Assembly: GCF_020985305.1 (NCBI RefSeq)
Contig: NZ_CP087588.1
Location: 434,001 to 498,000, forward strand
Length of the DNA stretch: 64,000 nt
Direction of reading: 5' to 3'
DNA from: Croceicoccus sp. Ery15
GTDB taxonomy: Bacteria > Pseudomonadota > Alphaproteobacteria > Sphingomonadales > Sphingomonadaceae
In this document: in pieces, positions 1-8,954 of the stretch
Layout of the letters: the number at the start of each line of letters is the position of its first letter
Numbering within the stretch: the first letter of the stretch is position 1
The notes under the pieces: model-generated
Seen by the model: only the letters and a program-made list of their open reading frames with translations
What the model was told of the DNA's origin: nothing
Database searches by the model: none
Translations under genes and position numbers: made by a program

Positions 1-1
1 G

Positions 2-331
2 AACGACATGGCCAAGACGGCGGCCATGGCGATCTGCGGCGACAAGCAGCGCTACAAGGCGACGCCGTGGTTCTGGTCGAACCAGTATGATCTGAAGCTG
101 CAGACGGTGGGGCTGTCGACGGGTTTCGACCAGATCGTCGTGCGCGGCGAGCCCGAGAGCCGCAGCTTTTCCATCGTCTATCTGCGCGACGGCAAAATCG
201 TGGCGCTCGACTGCGTGAACAAGGTCAAGGATTACGTGCAGGGCAAGAAGCTGGTCGAGCGCCATGCGGTGATCGACCCCACGCTACTGGGCGACAATGA
301 TGTGGCGCTCAAGGAAATGGGCGAGGGCTAG
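2..331 (+). CDS. Ferredoxin reductase, C-terminal part (5' end outside window)
   Basis: This is the last ~109 residues of an FAD-dependent ferredoxin/rubredoxin reductase of the type that passes electrons from NAD(P)H to a [2Fe-2S] ferredoxin for a P450 or ring oxygenase. The visible part is the C-terminal dimerisation/reductase-C domain, with the family motif [13 protein letters not shown] near the start and the usual short acidic tail. The frame is open to the left edge, so the gene is cut by the window. An internal ATG at 8 is not a real start. With two P450 genes in the cluster, it is the obvious candidate for their electron supply. The matching ferredoxin is not in the window. Confidence 0.85.
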   Translation, partial: NDMAKTAAMAICGDKQRYKATPWFWSNQYDLKLQTVGLSTGFDQIVVRGEPESRSFSIVYLRDGKIVALDCVNKVKDYVQGKKLVERHAVIDPTLLGDNDVALKEMGEG

Positions 332-377
332 GCGCAAGGCGGGGTTAGAACAGCGTAGGAAGCCAGTCCCCGCACAA

Positions 378-1250
378 TCAGTTGCGGTCGATCCAGTCGT
401 TCAGATCGGCCCAGTGGCTGCGCCGTGAACCGGCGAAATTCTGGCAGTGCGCCGCATTGTCCACGATCTGCAGTTCGGTTGAAGCCGCTGCCTTGAAATA
501 GGCGGTCTCTCGCGAGGGATCGGGGCTGGTGTCGATCGCGCTTTGTACCACGAGCACAGGTACGGTAATCGCCGCAGCCTCTTCGTGTACGACGCCAGGC
601 GTAAGCGCGGCGCGGCCCAGTGTTGCGGGTGTGGAAGAAGCGTGCGCTTCATCCGCCTCCACCTGCGCATGCGGTACATCCGGCCAGTAAAACAGCTTGC
701 GCATGGGTTCACGCGGCGTGGCGAGGTAGCCGCTGGGAATAAGGCCAGCACGAAGCTTTCCCATGTCGGTATCGCCTAGCACCATCGGTTCATTGGCCCA
801 GCCCAGGACGGCAACCCGGTCGAAAACGGGATGCATGGCGGCCTGCGATATGATCATCATGCCGCCCATCGAATGGCCAATGCCAGTTACGCTGATGTCT
901 GGCCCCAGCTCATCCACGACCAAGGCCAGCGCAGCGGCATGGGCATTCGCGATAATCGCGCGGCTCAGCTTGCTTTCGGGTTCCGGTTTCGTGCTGTCAC
1001 CCATGCCCAACATGTCGATGGCGAGCACAGCCTTGCTGCGATCGGTGAACCAGCGCGCGAAGCTATAGCTTTCGTCGGCAAAAGGCGGATTCCAGTAGAT
1101 ACGCGAATAGCCTCCGCCATGAATGGCGAAAATCAGGTGCTTGCCGCTCTTGGCCCAATTGTCGGGCAGATGCAGGCTGGCCGCGATCTCTGTCTTCTCG
1201 CCAATCGCCGCCGCGCTGGAAACGTCCAGCATCATGTCCTTCGATTTCAT
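378..1250 (-). CDS. Alpha/beta hydrolase
   Basis: A 290-residue alpha/beta-hydrolase fold enzyme, probably an esterase, lactonase or C-C hydrolase. The oxyanion motif HGGG is near residue 44, the nucleophile elbow GHSMGG places Ser near 127, and a late DNAAHC supplies the catalytic His. The start at 1250 is chosen because AAGGAGGG lies 6 nt upstream. A longer open frame reaches back to 1616 but overlaps the divergent gene and lacks family similarity there. No signal peptide is visible, so it is cytoplasmic. It is divergent from the DUF1214/P450 operon, with a shared dyad operator at 1299-1314. The substrate is unknown. Confidence 0.85.
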   Translation of the reverse strand: MKSKDMMLDVSSAAAIGEKTEIAASLHLPDNWAKSGKHLIFAIHGGGYSRIYWNPPFADESYSFARWFTDRSKAVLAIDMLGMGDSTKPEPESKLSRAIIANAHAAALALVVDELGPDISVTGIGHSMGGMMIISQAAMHPVFDRVAVLGWANEPMVLGDTDMGKLRAGLIPSGYLATPREPMRKLFYWPDVPHAQVEADEAHASSTPATLGRAALTPGVVHEEAAAITVPVLVVQSAIDTSPDPSRETAYFKAAASTELQIVDNAAHCQNFAGSRRSHWADLNDWIDRN

Positions 1251-1298
1251 CGCAGACCCTCCTTGTCGGTGATGTTCGCCGCACCGGCCATAGAAGCA

Positions 1299-1314
1299 CC
1301 TGCCGTGAGAGAGG
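1299..1314. promoter_or_regulatory. Dyad operator, copy 1 (hydrolase / DUF1214-P450)
   Basis: CCTGCC-GTGA-GAGAGG lies in the divergent intergenic region between the hydrolase (start 1250) and the DUF1214 gene (start 1372). It is one of nine 16-bp sites matching CCTWYC-N4-GRDAGG in this cluster. The wider context, ACC before and GGTT after, closely resembles the site at 31550. Confidence 0.55.
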
Positions 1315-1371
1315 TTCAATCTCATATCGAACCGAGAGACTTGACGAGAAAACGGAAGAGAGGAGTTGGGC

Positions 1372-2559
1372 ATGAGTGCAGACGGTCTGTCGTGGGAAAA
1401 GCTGGTCGATGAATTGCGACCGCTGGGCGATGCGATGCGGACGCGCGTGCCGGAACGGCTGCGCAGCGATCCGCAGATCTTGGCGGAATCGATGCGCCTG
1501 TTGCTGGCGGGCCTTGCGCGGGCGAGTTCAGATGCGCTTGTTGGTGATCGCCGCCATCCGATATTCGTGCCCGAACTGAACATTGCGCAGAACATCTTCC
1601 AGCCCAATGCCGACACGATCTACAAATCGGCGATCATCGAGAAGGGCGGCAGCTATCTGTTGCGGGGCGATCGCGGTACGGTGCGAATGATCATCCTTGC
1701 CCAAATGGGACCCGACACGCTGCGGACCGGTCAGCACAGCCCGCTGTTGGGGCAGACCGATTTCGACGATCTGACCGTCGGCGAAGACGGATCGTTCGAA
1801 CTTGTCATCTCGCCGGAGCGTCCTGCCAGTTACACCGGGAACTGGGCCGCGCTGGACCCGCAATGCGAAAAGTTCATGGTGCGTATCGTGTCATGCGACT
1901 GGGGCGCTGAGCGAGAGCCCCGGTTCGGAATTGCGCGGCTTGACGTCGATGATGCCAAGGGCCGCCCAAGCGCTGACGACTTGCACGCCGCTTTCGATGA
2001 AATGCCCTTCATCACCCGCGTCTGTGCATTGGCTTTCCCAACCCATGTCGAGGAATTGCGGGACGAGGGATATCTCAACAAGCTCAAGATTTTCGATGTC
2101 TCGCAAATGTCCGGACTCAAGGGGCAATTCTATTACGAGGGCGCCTATGAGCTGGCCGACGACGAGGCACTCATTAGCGAAGTTCGCGTCCCGCAAAGCT
2201 ACCGCTATTGGTCGATCATCCTGACCAATGAACTGTACGAGACGACCGACTGGTACAACAACCAGGCAAGCCTGAACGACGTGCAGGGCGTGGTCGATCC
2301 CGATGGTGTGTTCCGCACGGTGATTTCTTCGCGGGATCCCGGCGTGCACAACTGGCTCGATACGTCGGGTTATCCCGCAGGGGCCATTCAGGGACGGTGG
2401 TTCGAGGCCAGCGAAAAGCCGATGCCTACCATAAGAAAGGTCAAGATAGACGATGTCCTGTCGCATCTGCCCGAAGCAACAAGGCGCGTGAGTCCGCAGG
2501 AACGCAGCGAAGCATTGCGCGACCGCCGACTCGCAGCGCAGATGCGCATCATCTGGTGA
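1372..2559 (+). CDS. DUF1214-domain protein
   Basis: A 395-residue protein resembling DUF1214/DUF1254-type proteins. The C-terminal half has the characteristic region YWSIILTNELYETTDWYNN, then an expected GVFRTVISSRDPGVHNWLDT stretch around residues 280-340. Biochemical function is not established for the family; members are often near catabolic oxygenases. The ATG at 1372 is preferred over the upstream TTG at 1366 because AGAGGAG sits 6 nt before it. There is no signal peptide, although some family members are exported. It is followed 26 nt downstream by the P450 gene, so the two are probably co-transcribed and under the operator at 1299-1314. Confidence 0.75.
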   Translation: MSADGLSWEKLVDELRPLGDAMRTRVPERLRSDPQILAESMRLLLAGLARASSDALVGDRRHPIFVPELNIAQNIFQPNADTIYKSAIIEKGGSYLLRGDRGTVRMIILAQMGPDTLRTGQHSPLLGQTDFDDLTVGEDGSFELVISPERPASYTGNWAALDPQCEKFMVRIVSCDWGAEREPRFGIARLDVDDAKGRPSADDLHAAFDEMPFITRVCALAFPTHVEELRDEGYLNKLKIFDVSQMSGLKGQFYYEGAYELADDEALISEVRVPQSYRYWSIILTNELYETTDWYNNQASLNDVQGVVDPDGVFRTVISSRDPGVHNWLDTSGYPAGAIQGRWFEASEKPMPTIRKVKIDDVLSHLPEATRRVSPQERSEALRDRRLAAQMRIIW

Positions 2560-2585
2560 TTCCAGAGAATTGACGGAGAATGACA

Positions 2586-3809
2586 ATGGCTTCCGCCCCG
2601 ACTCGTGAAATCCCGGCGCATGTTCCTGCCGACAAGGTGGTCACGCTCGACTTCTTCAAGCGTGAGAATGTCGATGTTTGCCCGCAGGAGGTCATGCTGC
2701 CAGAAATTCAGCGGACGCTTCCGCCTGTCACCTGGTGTACGAATATCTTTCCCGGCGATCAGGGCGGATGGCTGCTGACAAAGGTGGAGGATATGCACGA
2801 AGTCCTTCGCGACGCGGACAATTATACCAAGAATGGCATGGGCAAGTTCGCCCAGTCGATCGGCGAAGACTGGCTGGTCATCCCCACCGAGACCGACCTG
2901 CCCGAGCATGGTGAGTATCGCAAGGCGTTGAACCCGTTCTTCGCGCCCCAGAAGATCGCACGGATGCGCGACGAACTTCACGAGCGTGCGGTCGCCTTGA
3001 TCGACAATTTCAAAGACCAGGGACATTGCGAATTCGTCGAGGAGTTCTCGGCGAAATTCCCCATTTTCATCGTCCTCGACCTGCTCGGTTTGCCGCAGGA
3101 CAGAATGCCCGAATTCCTGGAGTGGGAGAAAAACATCTTCCATACCAACGACTTCGAACTGCGGACACGCGCGGTCCAGAAGGTCGTCGATTATTTGAAC
3201 GAGGTGATTGCCGAGCGTCGGGCCAACCCGGGTGATGACTACATCAGCGGCATTTTCGATTATGAGATCAATGGCCGCAAATGGAACGACAAGGAAGTTT
3301 TCGGCCACTGCTTCAACCTTTTCATCGGCGGGCTCGACACCGTGACGTCGCTGATGGGCAACATCTTCACCTTTCTGGCAAGATATCCCGATAAACAGCA
3401 GGAATTACGCGATAATCCCAAACAGATCGTTCTGGCGGTCGAGGAATTCCTGCGCGCATTCGCCCCGGTCAGCGTGTTTCGTATCGCAGCCAAGGAGGTC
3501 GAAATCCGGGGGCAGAAAATCATGCCCGGCGATTACGTGGGTATCTCGACCGCGGTCGCCGGGTATGATCCGGACTATTACGAGAATCCGCAGGAAGTGC
3601 GGTTCGACCGCAAGGCGCCGCATATCTCGCTGGGTTTCGGCATCCACAAATGCCTCGGCATGCATCTTGCCCGCATGGAGTTGCAGACCGCGCTTGAACA
3701 CTGGTTGAAACTGGTGCCGCCCTTCCGCGTCGCTGATGGGTTCGACATCAAATATCATGCCGGCAACATCACCCATGTGCCGAAACTGGAACTGGCCTGG
3801 GAGGTCTAG
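2586..3809 (+). CDS. Cytochrome P450 (class I), paralogue 1
   Basis: A 407-residue soluble bacterial P450 that would insert oxygen from O2 using electrons from a ferredoxin/ferredoxin reductase pair. Visible motifs are an I-helix GGLDTVTS (Gly replaces the usual Ala of AGxDT), an ExxR in EEFLR, and the haem loop FGIHKCLGMHLAR with Cys near 356. The second ATG (2586) is preferred to 2580. GGAG is 7 nt upstream of it, and the resulting N-terminus MASAPTREIPAHVPA aligns with MASAATQEIPAHVPA of the second P450 at 31705, also 407 aa. The two are about two-thirds identical by eye. It follows the DUF1214 gene and converges with a SnoaL-like gene. Confidence 0.95.
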   Translation: MASAPTREIPAHVPADKVVTLDFFKRENVDVCPQEVMLPEIQRTLPPVTWCTNIFPGDQGGWLLTKVEDMHEVLRDADNYTKNGMGKFAQSIGEDWLVIPTETDLPEHGEYRKALNPFFAPQKIARMRDELHERAVALIDNFKDQGHCEFVEEFSAKFPIFIVLDLLGLPQDRMPEFLEWEKNIFHTNDFELRTRAVQKVVDYLNEVIAERRANPGDDYISGIFDYEINGRKWNDKEVFGHCFNLFIGGLDTVTSLMGNIFTFLARYPDKQQELRDNPKQIVLAVEEFLRAFAPVSVFRIAAKEVEIRGQKIMPGDYVGISTAVAGYDPDYYENPQEVRFDRKAPHISLGFGIHKCLGMHLARMELQTALEHWLKLVPPFRVADGFDIKYHAGNITHVPKLELAWEV

Positions 3810-3836
3810 TCCGGCTCTGGGCGCCGGGGTGAATTT

Positions 3837-4295
3837 TCATGCCCCATGCATGTCTACATGAAAACGCGACAGGCGAAGCGAAGTGATTTTCCATTCGCCG
3901 TCCACCCGCCGGTAGACTTCGTGGTACTGGCCATAACCGGTAATCGATTGCACGCCTTCGATAGGCGACTGGCCCGGTTGCCAGACGACCCGGTCCTGCA
4001 TCGCCCATTTCACATGGGCGGTGTCCCCGCCGGCTAGGTCGATCTCCGGCGAATGAACCTGGTGGCTGGTGGCGGCGTGATCGACGGCAAAGCGGACTTG
4101 CGCAACGATGGCATCCACGCCGAACACGGGCTCCCGCCCGGTGTCCTCGTGAACGTCCATCATCGCGTCGGCTGTGAACAGCGCCGCAAATGCCGGCCAG
4201 TCCTTGGTATCGAGAAAGCGGCAATAGCGCGCTTTCACATTCTTGATCGCTTCAAAAGCGACAAGCCGGGCCAAGGGTTCTGATATGGTGTCCAT
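3837..4295 (-). CDS. SnoaL-like / NTF2-fold protein
   Basis: A 152-residue SnoaL_4-type NTF2-like protein (cone-shaped alpha+beta barrel). Such proteins act as small hydrolases, isomerases or dehydratases, or as binding proteins. The N-terminal helix reads IKNVKARYCRFLDTKDW and the C-terminal strand EWKITSLRLSRFHVD, both family-typical. The start at 4295 has TGGGAG about 7 nt upstream. A much longer open frame to 5753 is antisense to the LLM gene and is rejected. It is divergent from the LLM/kinase operon with the dyad operator between them, and is tail-to-tail with P450-1 (27 nt). Confidence 0.85.
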   Translation of the reverse strand: MDTISEPLARLVAFEAIKNVKARYCRFLDTKDWPAFAALFTADAMMDVHEDTGREPVFGVDAIVAQVRFAVDHAATSHQVHSPEIDLAGGDTAHVKWAMQDRVVWQPGQSPIEGVQSITGYGQYHEVYRRVDGEWKITSLRLSRFHVDMHGA

Positions 4296-4342
4296 GAAAA
4301 TCTCCCAATGCTGCACCCTGTCACCGGATTGAATACGGTCTG

Positions 4343-4358
4343 CCTGCCTTTGGAGAGG
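4343..4358. promoter_or_regulatory. Dyad operator, copy 2 (SnoaL / LLM-kinase)
   Basis: CCTGCC-TTTG-GAGAGG lies between the divergent SnoaL-like gene (start 4295) and LLM gene (start 4416). Both half-sites are identical to those of the copy at 1299. Confidence 0.55.
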
Positions 4359-4415
4359 TTGTCCCTCGACATTGTCAGTGAAAGCTTGGCGCAAATTTTT
4401 GATTGGAGAGTGAAA

Positions 4416-5489
4416 ATGACGGAACCAGGTGCGCGGGCCCTGTTCGATAAGTTCGGAACCTATATCCTCCCCGGACGCGTCGACGATCCTCGTCGCGGTA
4501 TCGAGGAGGCCCAAGAGGCAGAGCGGATTGGCCTTGGCGCCATCTGGATTTCCGAACGCTTCGCTCTGAAGGAACCGGCCGTCCTTGCGGGCGCCGTGGC
4601 GGAAGCGACGGACAAGATCCGGATCAACGGCACATTCTATGCCACGATGCGGCATCCGCTGGTCACGGCCAGCATCGCCAACATGATGCAGGCGATGAGC
4701 GACAACCGCTTTGGCATCATGTTCGCCCGGGCCGTGCCGGCCTATATGAAGATGATGGGCGCGCCCGCGATCACGATGGAGCGGCTTGCCGATTATATCT
4801 CCATCTATCGACGCTTGTGGGATGGCGAGACGGTTTCCTACGAAGGGATCCTCGGCAAGTTCCCCACTCTCAAGCTTACGGACCTGCATAAAGGACCAAA
4901 GCCGCCGATCATCTTTACCGCCATGGGACCGAAAAGCCTTGCTTTTGCGGGCGAGCATTGTGACGGCGTGTTGCTGCACCCGTTCGTTTCGCCAACCGGT
5001 GTGGCGAACAGCACAAAGATCGTGCGCGATGCCGCCGAAAAGGCCGGCCGCGACCCCATGTCCGTGCGCATCTACCACAATATCATCGTAGCTCCCGACC
5101 TGCCGAAGGACGAGGAGGACGCAGTGGTCCGCGGGCGGGCCATTACATATTTCGAATTGCCCGGATTTGGCGATCTGATCGTCGAGATCAACGAGTGGGA
5201 CAAGGCGGTGCTCGACAAGGTGCGTGCCCATCCCAAGATCGCGTCCCTGAACGGCAAGCCGGCCGATCAGGCCTATACAAGGCAGGAACTGGTCGATGTG
5301 GGCCAATTGCTGCCGCAGCAATGGATCGACGAGGGCGCCGCCGTCGGCACCGCGTCGCGCTGCGCCGACCAGTTGATGCAATATCTGGATGCCGGGGCGG
5401 ACGAGATCCTTTTGCATGGCGCTGCGCCGAAAGACATGGGCCCCCTTGCCAGTGAATTGAAACGCGCACTTGCCGGGAAGGGCCTGTGA
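4416..5489 (+). CDS. LLM-class flavin-dependent oxidoreductase
   Basis: A 357-residue luciferase-like (TIM-barrel) oxidoreductase of the type often annotated as F420-dependent. Pointers are the N-terminal EEAQEAERIGLGAIWISER, the central PPIIFTAMGPKSLAFAGEHCDG, and the C-terminal GTASRCADQLMQYLDAGADE. Sphingomonads are not generally F420 users, so an FMNH2-dependent monooxygenase is at least as likely. The flavin reductase at 16950-17936 could feed it. The start at 4416 has TGGAGAG 5 nt upstream, and the longer frame from 4308 lacks a ribosome site. The stop overlaps the kinase start (TGATG), so the two are translationally coupled. Confidence 0.88.
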   Translation: MTEPGARALFDKFGTYILPGRVDDPRRGIEEAQEAERIGLGAIWISERFALKEPAVLAGAVAEATDKIRINGTFYATMRHPLVTASIANMMQAMSDNRFGIMFARAVPAYMKMMGAPAITMERLADYISIYRRLWDGETVSYEGILGKFPTLKLTDLHKGPKPPIIFTAMGPKSLAFAGEHCDGVLLHPFVSPTGVANSTKIVRDAAEKAGRDPMSVRIYHNIIVAPDLPKDEEDAVVRGRAITYFELPGFGDLIVEINEWDKAVLDKVRAHPKIASLNGKPADQAYTRQELVDVGQLLPQQWIDEGAAVGTASRCADQLMQYLDAGADEILLHGAAPKDMGPLASELKRALAGKGL

Positions 5490-6610
5490 TGACGCCGTCG
5501 CAGGTTCGGGAGCGGCTGCGAGACTGGCTTGAGGCCAATGTCGATGGCTGGCGCGACGTGCGGATCGAACCGCTGGAAGTGACCACCGGATCGGGTTTTT
5601 CCGCCCAGATCTTCTTTGTCGATGTCGAATACACCAGCCCGAACGGGCCGCAATCGAAGACCCTGGTGGTTCGCCGTCAGCCCCAGGATCACGAGGTCGT
5701 GTTCGGTTCCAGTCTGGAGTTGCAGGGGCAGATGATCGCGGCCCTCGACGCATTGGGGTCGATCCCGGTTCCGGAATGGATCGGGATGGAACTGGACCCC
5801 GCAGTGCTGGAAATGCCCTTTATCGTCATGGGACGGGTGGACGGCCACGCAGCGACCCAGAATCCCAACTATAACAAGGCGGGCTGGCTGTACGATATGT
5901 CGCCCGACCAGCGCGCCGCGACATGGCGCAATGCGGTCGAAGCCTATGCGGGAATGGCGCAGATCGACTGGCAGGAAAATGGCTTTGGCTTCATGGCCCG
6001 TCCCGATTGGGGCGCGCCGGGGCTGGACCAGTATCTCGGCTATATCGAGGCCTGGTACAACGCATGCCGCAAGAACCGCGATATGCCCTATGTCGATGCC
6101 GCAATGGACTATATCCGCAAGCATCAGCCGACGGATACGCCCGTGAACGTGCTGTGGGGCGACAGCACGCCATCGAATGTGATGTTTGCGCAGGACGGCC
6201 GCGTCAACGCCTTGATCGACTGGGAGCTGGCAGCGCTTGGGCCTGCGGAGCTGGACCTTGCGTGGTGGCTGTATTTCGACGATCTGTTCAGCCGCCGCTT
6301 TGGCGTCGAACGGCTGGAAGGGCTTCCCACGCGGGATGAAACCGTGGCGATCTGGGAGGCGGCCAACGGACGCAAGGCGGACCACCTGGAGTATTACGAT
6401 GTCGTGGTGGCCCTGCGCATGGCGCTGGTCGTGGTAGGGGCGTTCGACAGGCAGGTCGCGATGGGCAATATCCCGTCAACCAACAAATCGTTGAATGCCA
6501 ACTTCATGACGCTGTATCTCGCCGAACGCCTTGGGATGGACCTGCCGGAACTTGGACCGGATTTCTATGCCTTCATGAGCAATATGACCCCCGTCGACCA
6601 GAAAGAGTAA
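5489..6610 (+). CDS. APH-family phosphotransferase (acyl-CoA kinase type), paralogue 1
   Basis: A 373-residue aminoglycoside-phosphotransferase-fold kinase of the group found with acyl-CoA dehydrogenases, not an antibiotic resistance gene by context. The catalytic loop is WGDSTPSNVMF (Asp and Asn kept, His of HGD replaced by Trp), followed by the Mg-binding ALIDWELAALG. Related proteins (ACAD10/11 kinase domains, LvaA) phosphorylate hydroxyacyl-CoAs so that phosphate can be eliminated. That role here is an inference. The ATG at 5489 overlaps the TGA of the LLM gene by one base. A second kinase of this fold lies at 28694-30061. Confidence 0.85.
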   Translation: MTPSQVRERLRDWLEANVDGWRDVRIEPLEVTTGSGFSAQIFFVDVEYTSPNGPQSKTLVVRRQPQDHEVVFGSSLELQGQMIAALDALGSIPVPEWIGMELDPAVLEMPFIVMGRVDGHAATQNPNYNKAGWLYDMSPDQRAATWRNAVEAYAGMAQIDWQENGFGFMARPDWGAPGLDQYLGYIEAWYNACRKNRDMPYVDAAMDYIRKHQPTDTPVNVLWGDSTPSNVMFAQDGRVNALIDWELAALGPAELDLAWWLYFDDLFSRRFGVERLEGLPTRDETVAIWEAANGRKADHLEYYDVVVALRMALVVVGAFDRQVAMGNIPSTNKSLNANFMTLYLAERLGMDLPELGPDFYAFMSNMTPVDQKE

Positions 6611-6720
6611 ATTTAGCGGCGCGGCGAAGGTCGTGTACCATCCGGGAGAGGTCAAGATCCGCGCAAGCTGAAACCCCGAACGGGATCGATGAAGTATTTG
6701 CCGGTGTCTTTGGGGAGAAG

Positions 6721-8052
6721 ATGATGGCGAAAACGCCGCGCGAGATAGTGGACGAGGGCAGGCTGGGCGGCTGGCAGATCGCCGCGCTGGGCATGACGAT
6801 ATTGCTGAACGCGCTCGACGGCTTCGACGTCATGTCGATCAGCTTTGCGGCACCGGGTATCGCCGAGGAGTGGCAGGTTCCGCAGGATGTGCTGGGCTGG
6901 GTTCTGTCGATGGAACTTATCGGCATGGCGGTGGGATCGATCCTGCTTGGCGGCATGGCCGACAGATTCGGACGGCGTCCCACGATATTGGGCTGCCTGA
7001 CGGTGATGGGGGCGGGCATGCTTCTGGTCCCCACCGCAACGGGCGTTGCGCAATTGTCGCTGTGGCGCCTGCTGACCGGTCTGGGCATCGGTGGCATGCT
7101 GGCTGCCCTGAATGCCACGGTCGCCGAATTTTCCAACGCCCGCTATCGCAGCCTTGTCCTGCCGCTGATGGTGACAGGCTATCCGCTTGGGGCATTCCTT
7201 GGCGGGATGATGGCGGCAAATGTTCTTGATGCCGGTGACTGGCGCGGCGTGTTCTATCTGGGGGCAGGGCTGACCATCGCGGCCATACCGCTGTCTTTCT
7301 TCCTGATCCCGGAAACACCCGACTGGCTGGTCGATCGCCGCCCCGCCAATGCCCTGCAACGGATCAACACGATCCTTCGGCGCTTTCGCCTGCCCGAAGC
7401 GACCGAACTGCCCGAACCGTCCGCTGGCCCAAGAAGGTCGTCGATTGCCGATATTCTAAGGCCGCCGTTGCTGTCGCGCACCTTGCTGCTGACGCTCGCC
7501 TATCTGACCCATGTCACGGCCTATTATTATTTCGTGAAATGGATACCCAAGCTGGTGGTGGACATGGGTTTCGATGCCAGCGCGGGTGGCGGCGTGCTGA
7601 CCAAGGCCATGCTGGGCGGCGCGATCGGCGGCGGCCTGCTGGGGGTGGTGGCGCTCAGGATCGGGATCAAGAAGGCAACGGTGATCGCCCTTGCCGGCGC
7701 CTTTGTCATGCTCAACATATTCGGACAAGCGCCCGAGGATATCGCCATGCTGGGCTGGATCGCGGGCGTCACCGCGTTTTTTTCGAACGCAGCGGCGGTC
7801 GGCTTCTATGCCTTGCTGGCGATGGCCTTTCCGCCGCATGTGCGGGCAACCGGCACCGGTTTCGGAATCGGCTTTGGCAGGGCAGGGGCGGCCATGGGGC
7901 CCGCCCTTGCCGGAATATTGTTTGCCCGCGGTCTCGATGTCGAGGCGGTATCGCTGATCATATCGATCGGTTCGGCGGTATCGATCTGCGCCATCCTGCT
8001 GGTACGCATTACCGCCGGACCGCGCGCGGCGACAGACCGCCGCGACGCGTAA
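6721..8052 (+). CDS. MFS transporter, aromatic acid:H+ symporter-like
   Basis: A 443-residue inner-membrane carrier with about 12 hydrophobic segments. The first segment carries LNALDGFDVMSISFAAPGI, and the loop after the second has the MFS signature GGMADRFGRRPT, as in the AAHS (PcaK/BenK-like) group. That suggests uptake of an organic acid related to the cluster substrate. The start is ATG at 6721 or 6724, with GGGGAG just upstream. It lies 110 nt after the kinase gene in the same direction. A weak operator-like CCATCC/GAGAGG stretch in that gap has a 2-nt rather than 4-nt spacer, so it was not called as a site. Confidence 0.85.
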   Translation: MMAKTPREIVDEGRLGGWQIAALGMTILLNALDGFDVMSISFAAPGIAEEWQVPQDVLGWVLSMELIGMAVGSILLGGMADRFGRRPTILGCLTVMGAGMLLVPTATGVAQLSLWRLLTGLGIGGMLAALNATVAEFSNARYRSLVLPLMVTGYPLGAFLGGMMAANVLDAGDWRGVFYLGAGLTIAAIPLSFFLIPETPDWLVDRRPANALQRINTILRRFRLPEATELPEPSAGPRRSSIADILRPPLLSRTLLLTLAYLTHVTAYYYFVKWIPKLVVDMGFDASAGGGVLTKAMLGGAIGGGLLGVVALRIGIKKATVIALAGAFVMLNIFGQAPEDIAMLGWIAGVTAFFSNAAAVGFYALLAMAFPPHVRATGTGFGIGFGRAGAAMGPALAGILFARGLDVEAVSLIISIGSAVSICAILLVRITAGPRAATDRRDA

Positions 8053-8068
8053 TCATCCGATGCCGTAA

Positions 8069-8085
8069 GTGACGGATCGCGTCAC
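8069..8085. terminator. Hairpin between convergent genes
   Basis: GTGACG-GATCG-CGTCAC sits between the MFS stop (8052) and the MaoC gene end (8082). The 6-bp arms are perfect but no T-tract follows, so a bidirectional terminator is only a suggestion. Confidence 0.3.
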
Positions 8086-8954
8086 GCAGCGGCGTGGACG
8101 ATCCGCGCGAACCCGTTGTCGATCACGCGCTCCTGCGTTCCGTTGCGGAAAGCGCGGAAATGCAGTGTGTCGCCATCCTGCCAGATATGGGTGTGGATGT
8201 CGTCGCCGGGATAGACCGGCGCGGTGAAGCGCACGTTCATTTCGCGCAAACTAGCCGCCACCCCGCCACACGCGCCATGGATCAGCGCGCGCGAGACGAG
8301 TCCCATCGTGCCCAGCCCGTGCAGGATTGGCCGGTCGAAACCGACCGACGCGGCTGCTTCCGGATCGATATGCAGCGGATTCCTGTCTCCCGACAGGCGA
8401 TAAATCGCCGCTTGCGCCAGGCTGGTCGGCAGTACGACTGCAAGGTCGGGATCTCGGTCGGGTATCGGGAACTGGGGCTCCGCAGGCAGGCTGCGCTCTC
8501 CGCCAAAGCCTCCGGCACCCTGAATGAACCATATCTCGGACGTTTCTGCGACAAGAAGCCCGCTTAGGGTGCGAACCTCCTTCTTTGCCCGGATCAGTGC
8601 GGGCTTGCCGGGTCCCTTGTCGGCGACATCCGTCACCTTGGTGGTCCCGATCAACGTGCCAGCCGATTCCAGCGGCACATGAATCTTCAGGCGCTGTTCC
8701 CCGTGCAGGATCGACAGCCAGTCCAGCCCCGTGGCCGGGTCCATCGCCCAGAAGCCGGGCGTACCGAGTACCAGAGCCATTGTCGGTAAAACCTGCAGAT
8801 TGCGCTCAAATACCAGGCTCGTCTCGTCAATTTCGCTTGTCAGACCAGCTCCCACGCCCAGAGCGTAGATGATCGCGTCGCGAGGATCATAGTCATCATG
8901 CGTTTCCGGGATGGCATAGGAAAGCAGCTTTTCGGTATCGAGCGGAGCGGTCAT
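8082..8954 (-). CDS. MaoC-like (R)-specific enoyl-CoA hydratase, double hotdog
   Basis: A 290-residue double-hotdog hydratase of the hydratase-2 type (hydratase domain of peroxisomal multifunctional enzyme 2). It would hydrate trans-2-enoyl-CoA to (R)-3-hydroxyacyl-CoA. The C-terminal hotdog carries the hydratase-2 signature YRLSGDRNPLHIDPEAA with the catalytic Asp/His pair, followed by PILHGLGTMG. The N-terminal hotdog (about 1-140) is the substrate-binding half. Together with the AMACR-like gene across the divergent promoter, it resembles the beta-oxidation of methyl-branched or sterol side-chain acyl-CoAs. It converges with the MFS gene. Confidence 0.9.
   Translation of the reverse strand: MTAPLDTEKLLSYAIPETHDDYDPRDAIIYALGVGAGLTSEIDETSLVFERNLQVLPTMALVLGTPGFWAMDPATGLDWLSILHGEQRLKIHVPLESAGTLIGTTKVTDVADKGPGKPALIRAKKEVRTLSGLLVAETSEIWFIQGAGGFGGERSLPAEPQFPIPDRDPDLAVVLPTSLAQAAIYRLSGDRNPLHIDPEAAASVGFDRPILHGLGTMGLVSRALIHGACGGVAASLREMNVRFTAPVYPGDDIHTHIWQDGDTLHFRAFRNGTQERVIDNGFARIVHAAA

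Noticed and set aside
4416..5489. Firm F420-dependent assignment of the LLM protein
   Set aside because: The family name alone does not show the cofactor, and F420 is not generally made in this bacterial group.
4296..5753. N-terminal extension of the SnoaL-like gene into a 638-codon minus-strand frame
   Set aside because: It is antisense to the LLM gene, has low-complexity Arg/Gly/His composition, and the true start at 4295 has a good ribosome site.
5489..6610. Aminoglycoside resistance gene
   Set aside because: The APH fold is shared, but the gene is coupled to catabolic genes and belongs by context to the acyl-CoA-associated kinase group.
6640..6660. Possible tenth dyad operator before the MFS gene (CCATCC..GAGAGG)
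   Set aside because: The spacer is 2 instead of 4 and the left half is poor; not counted.
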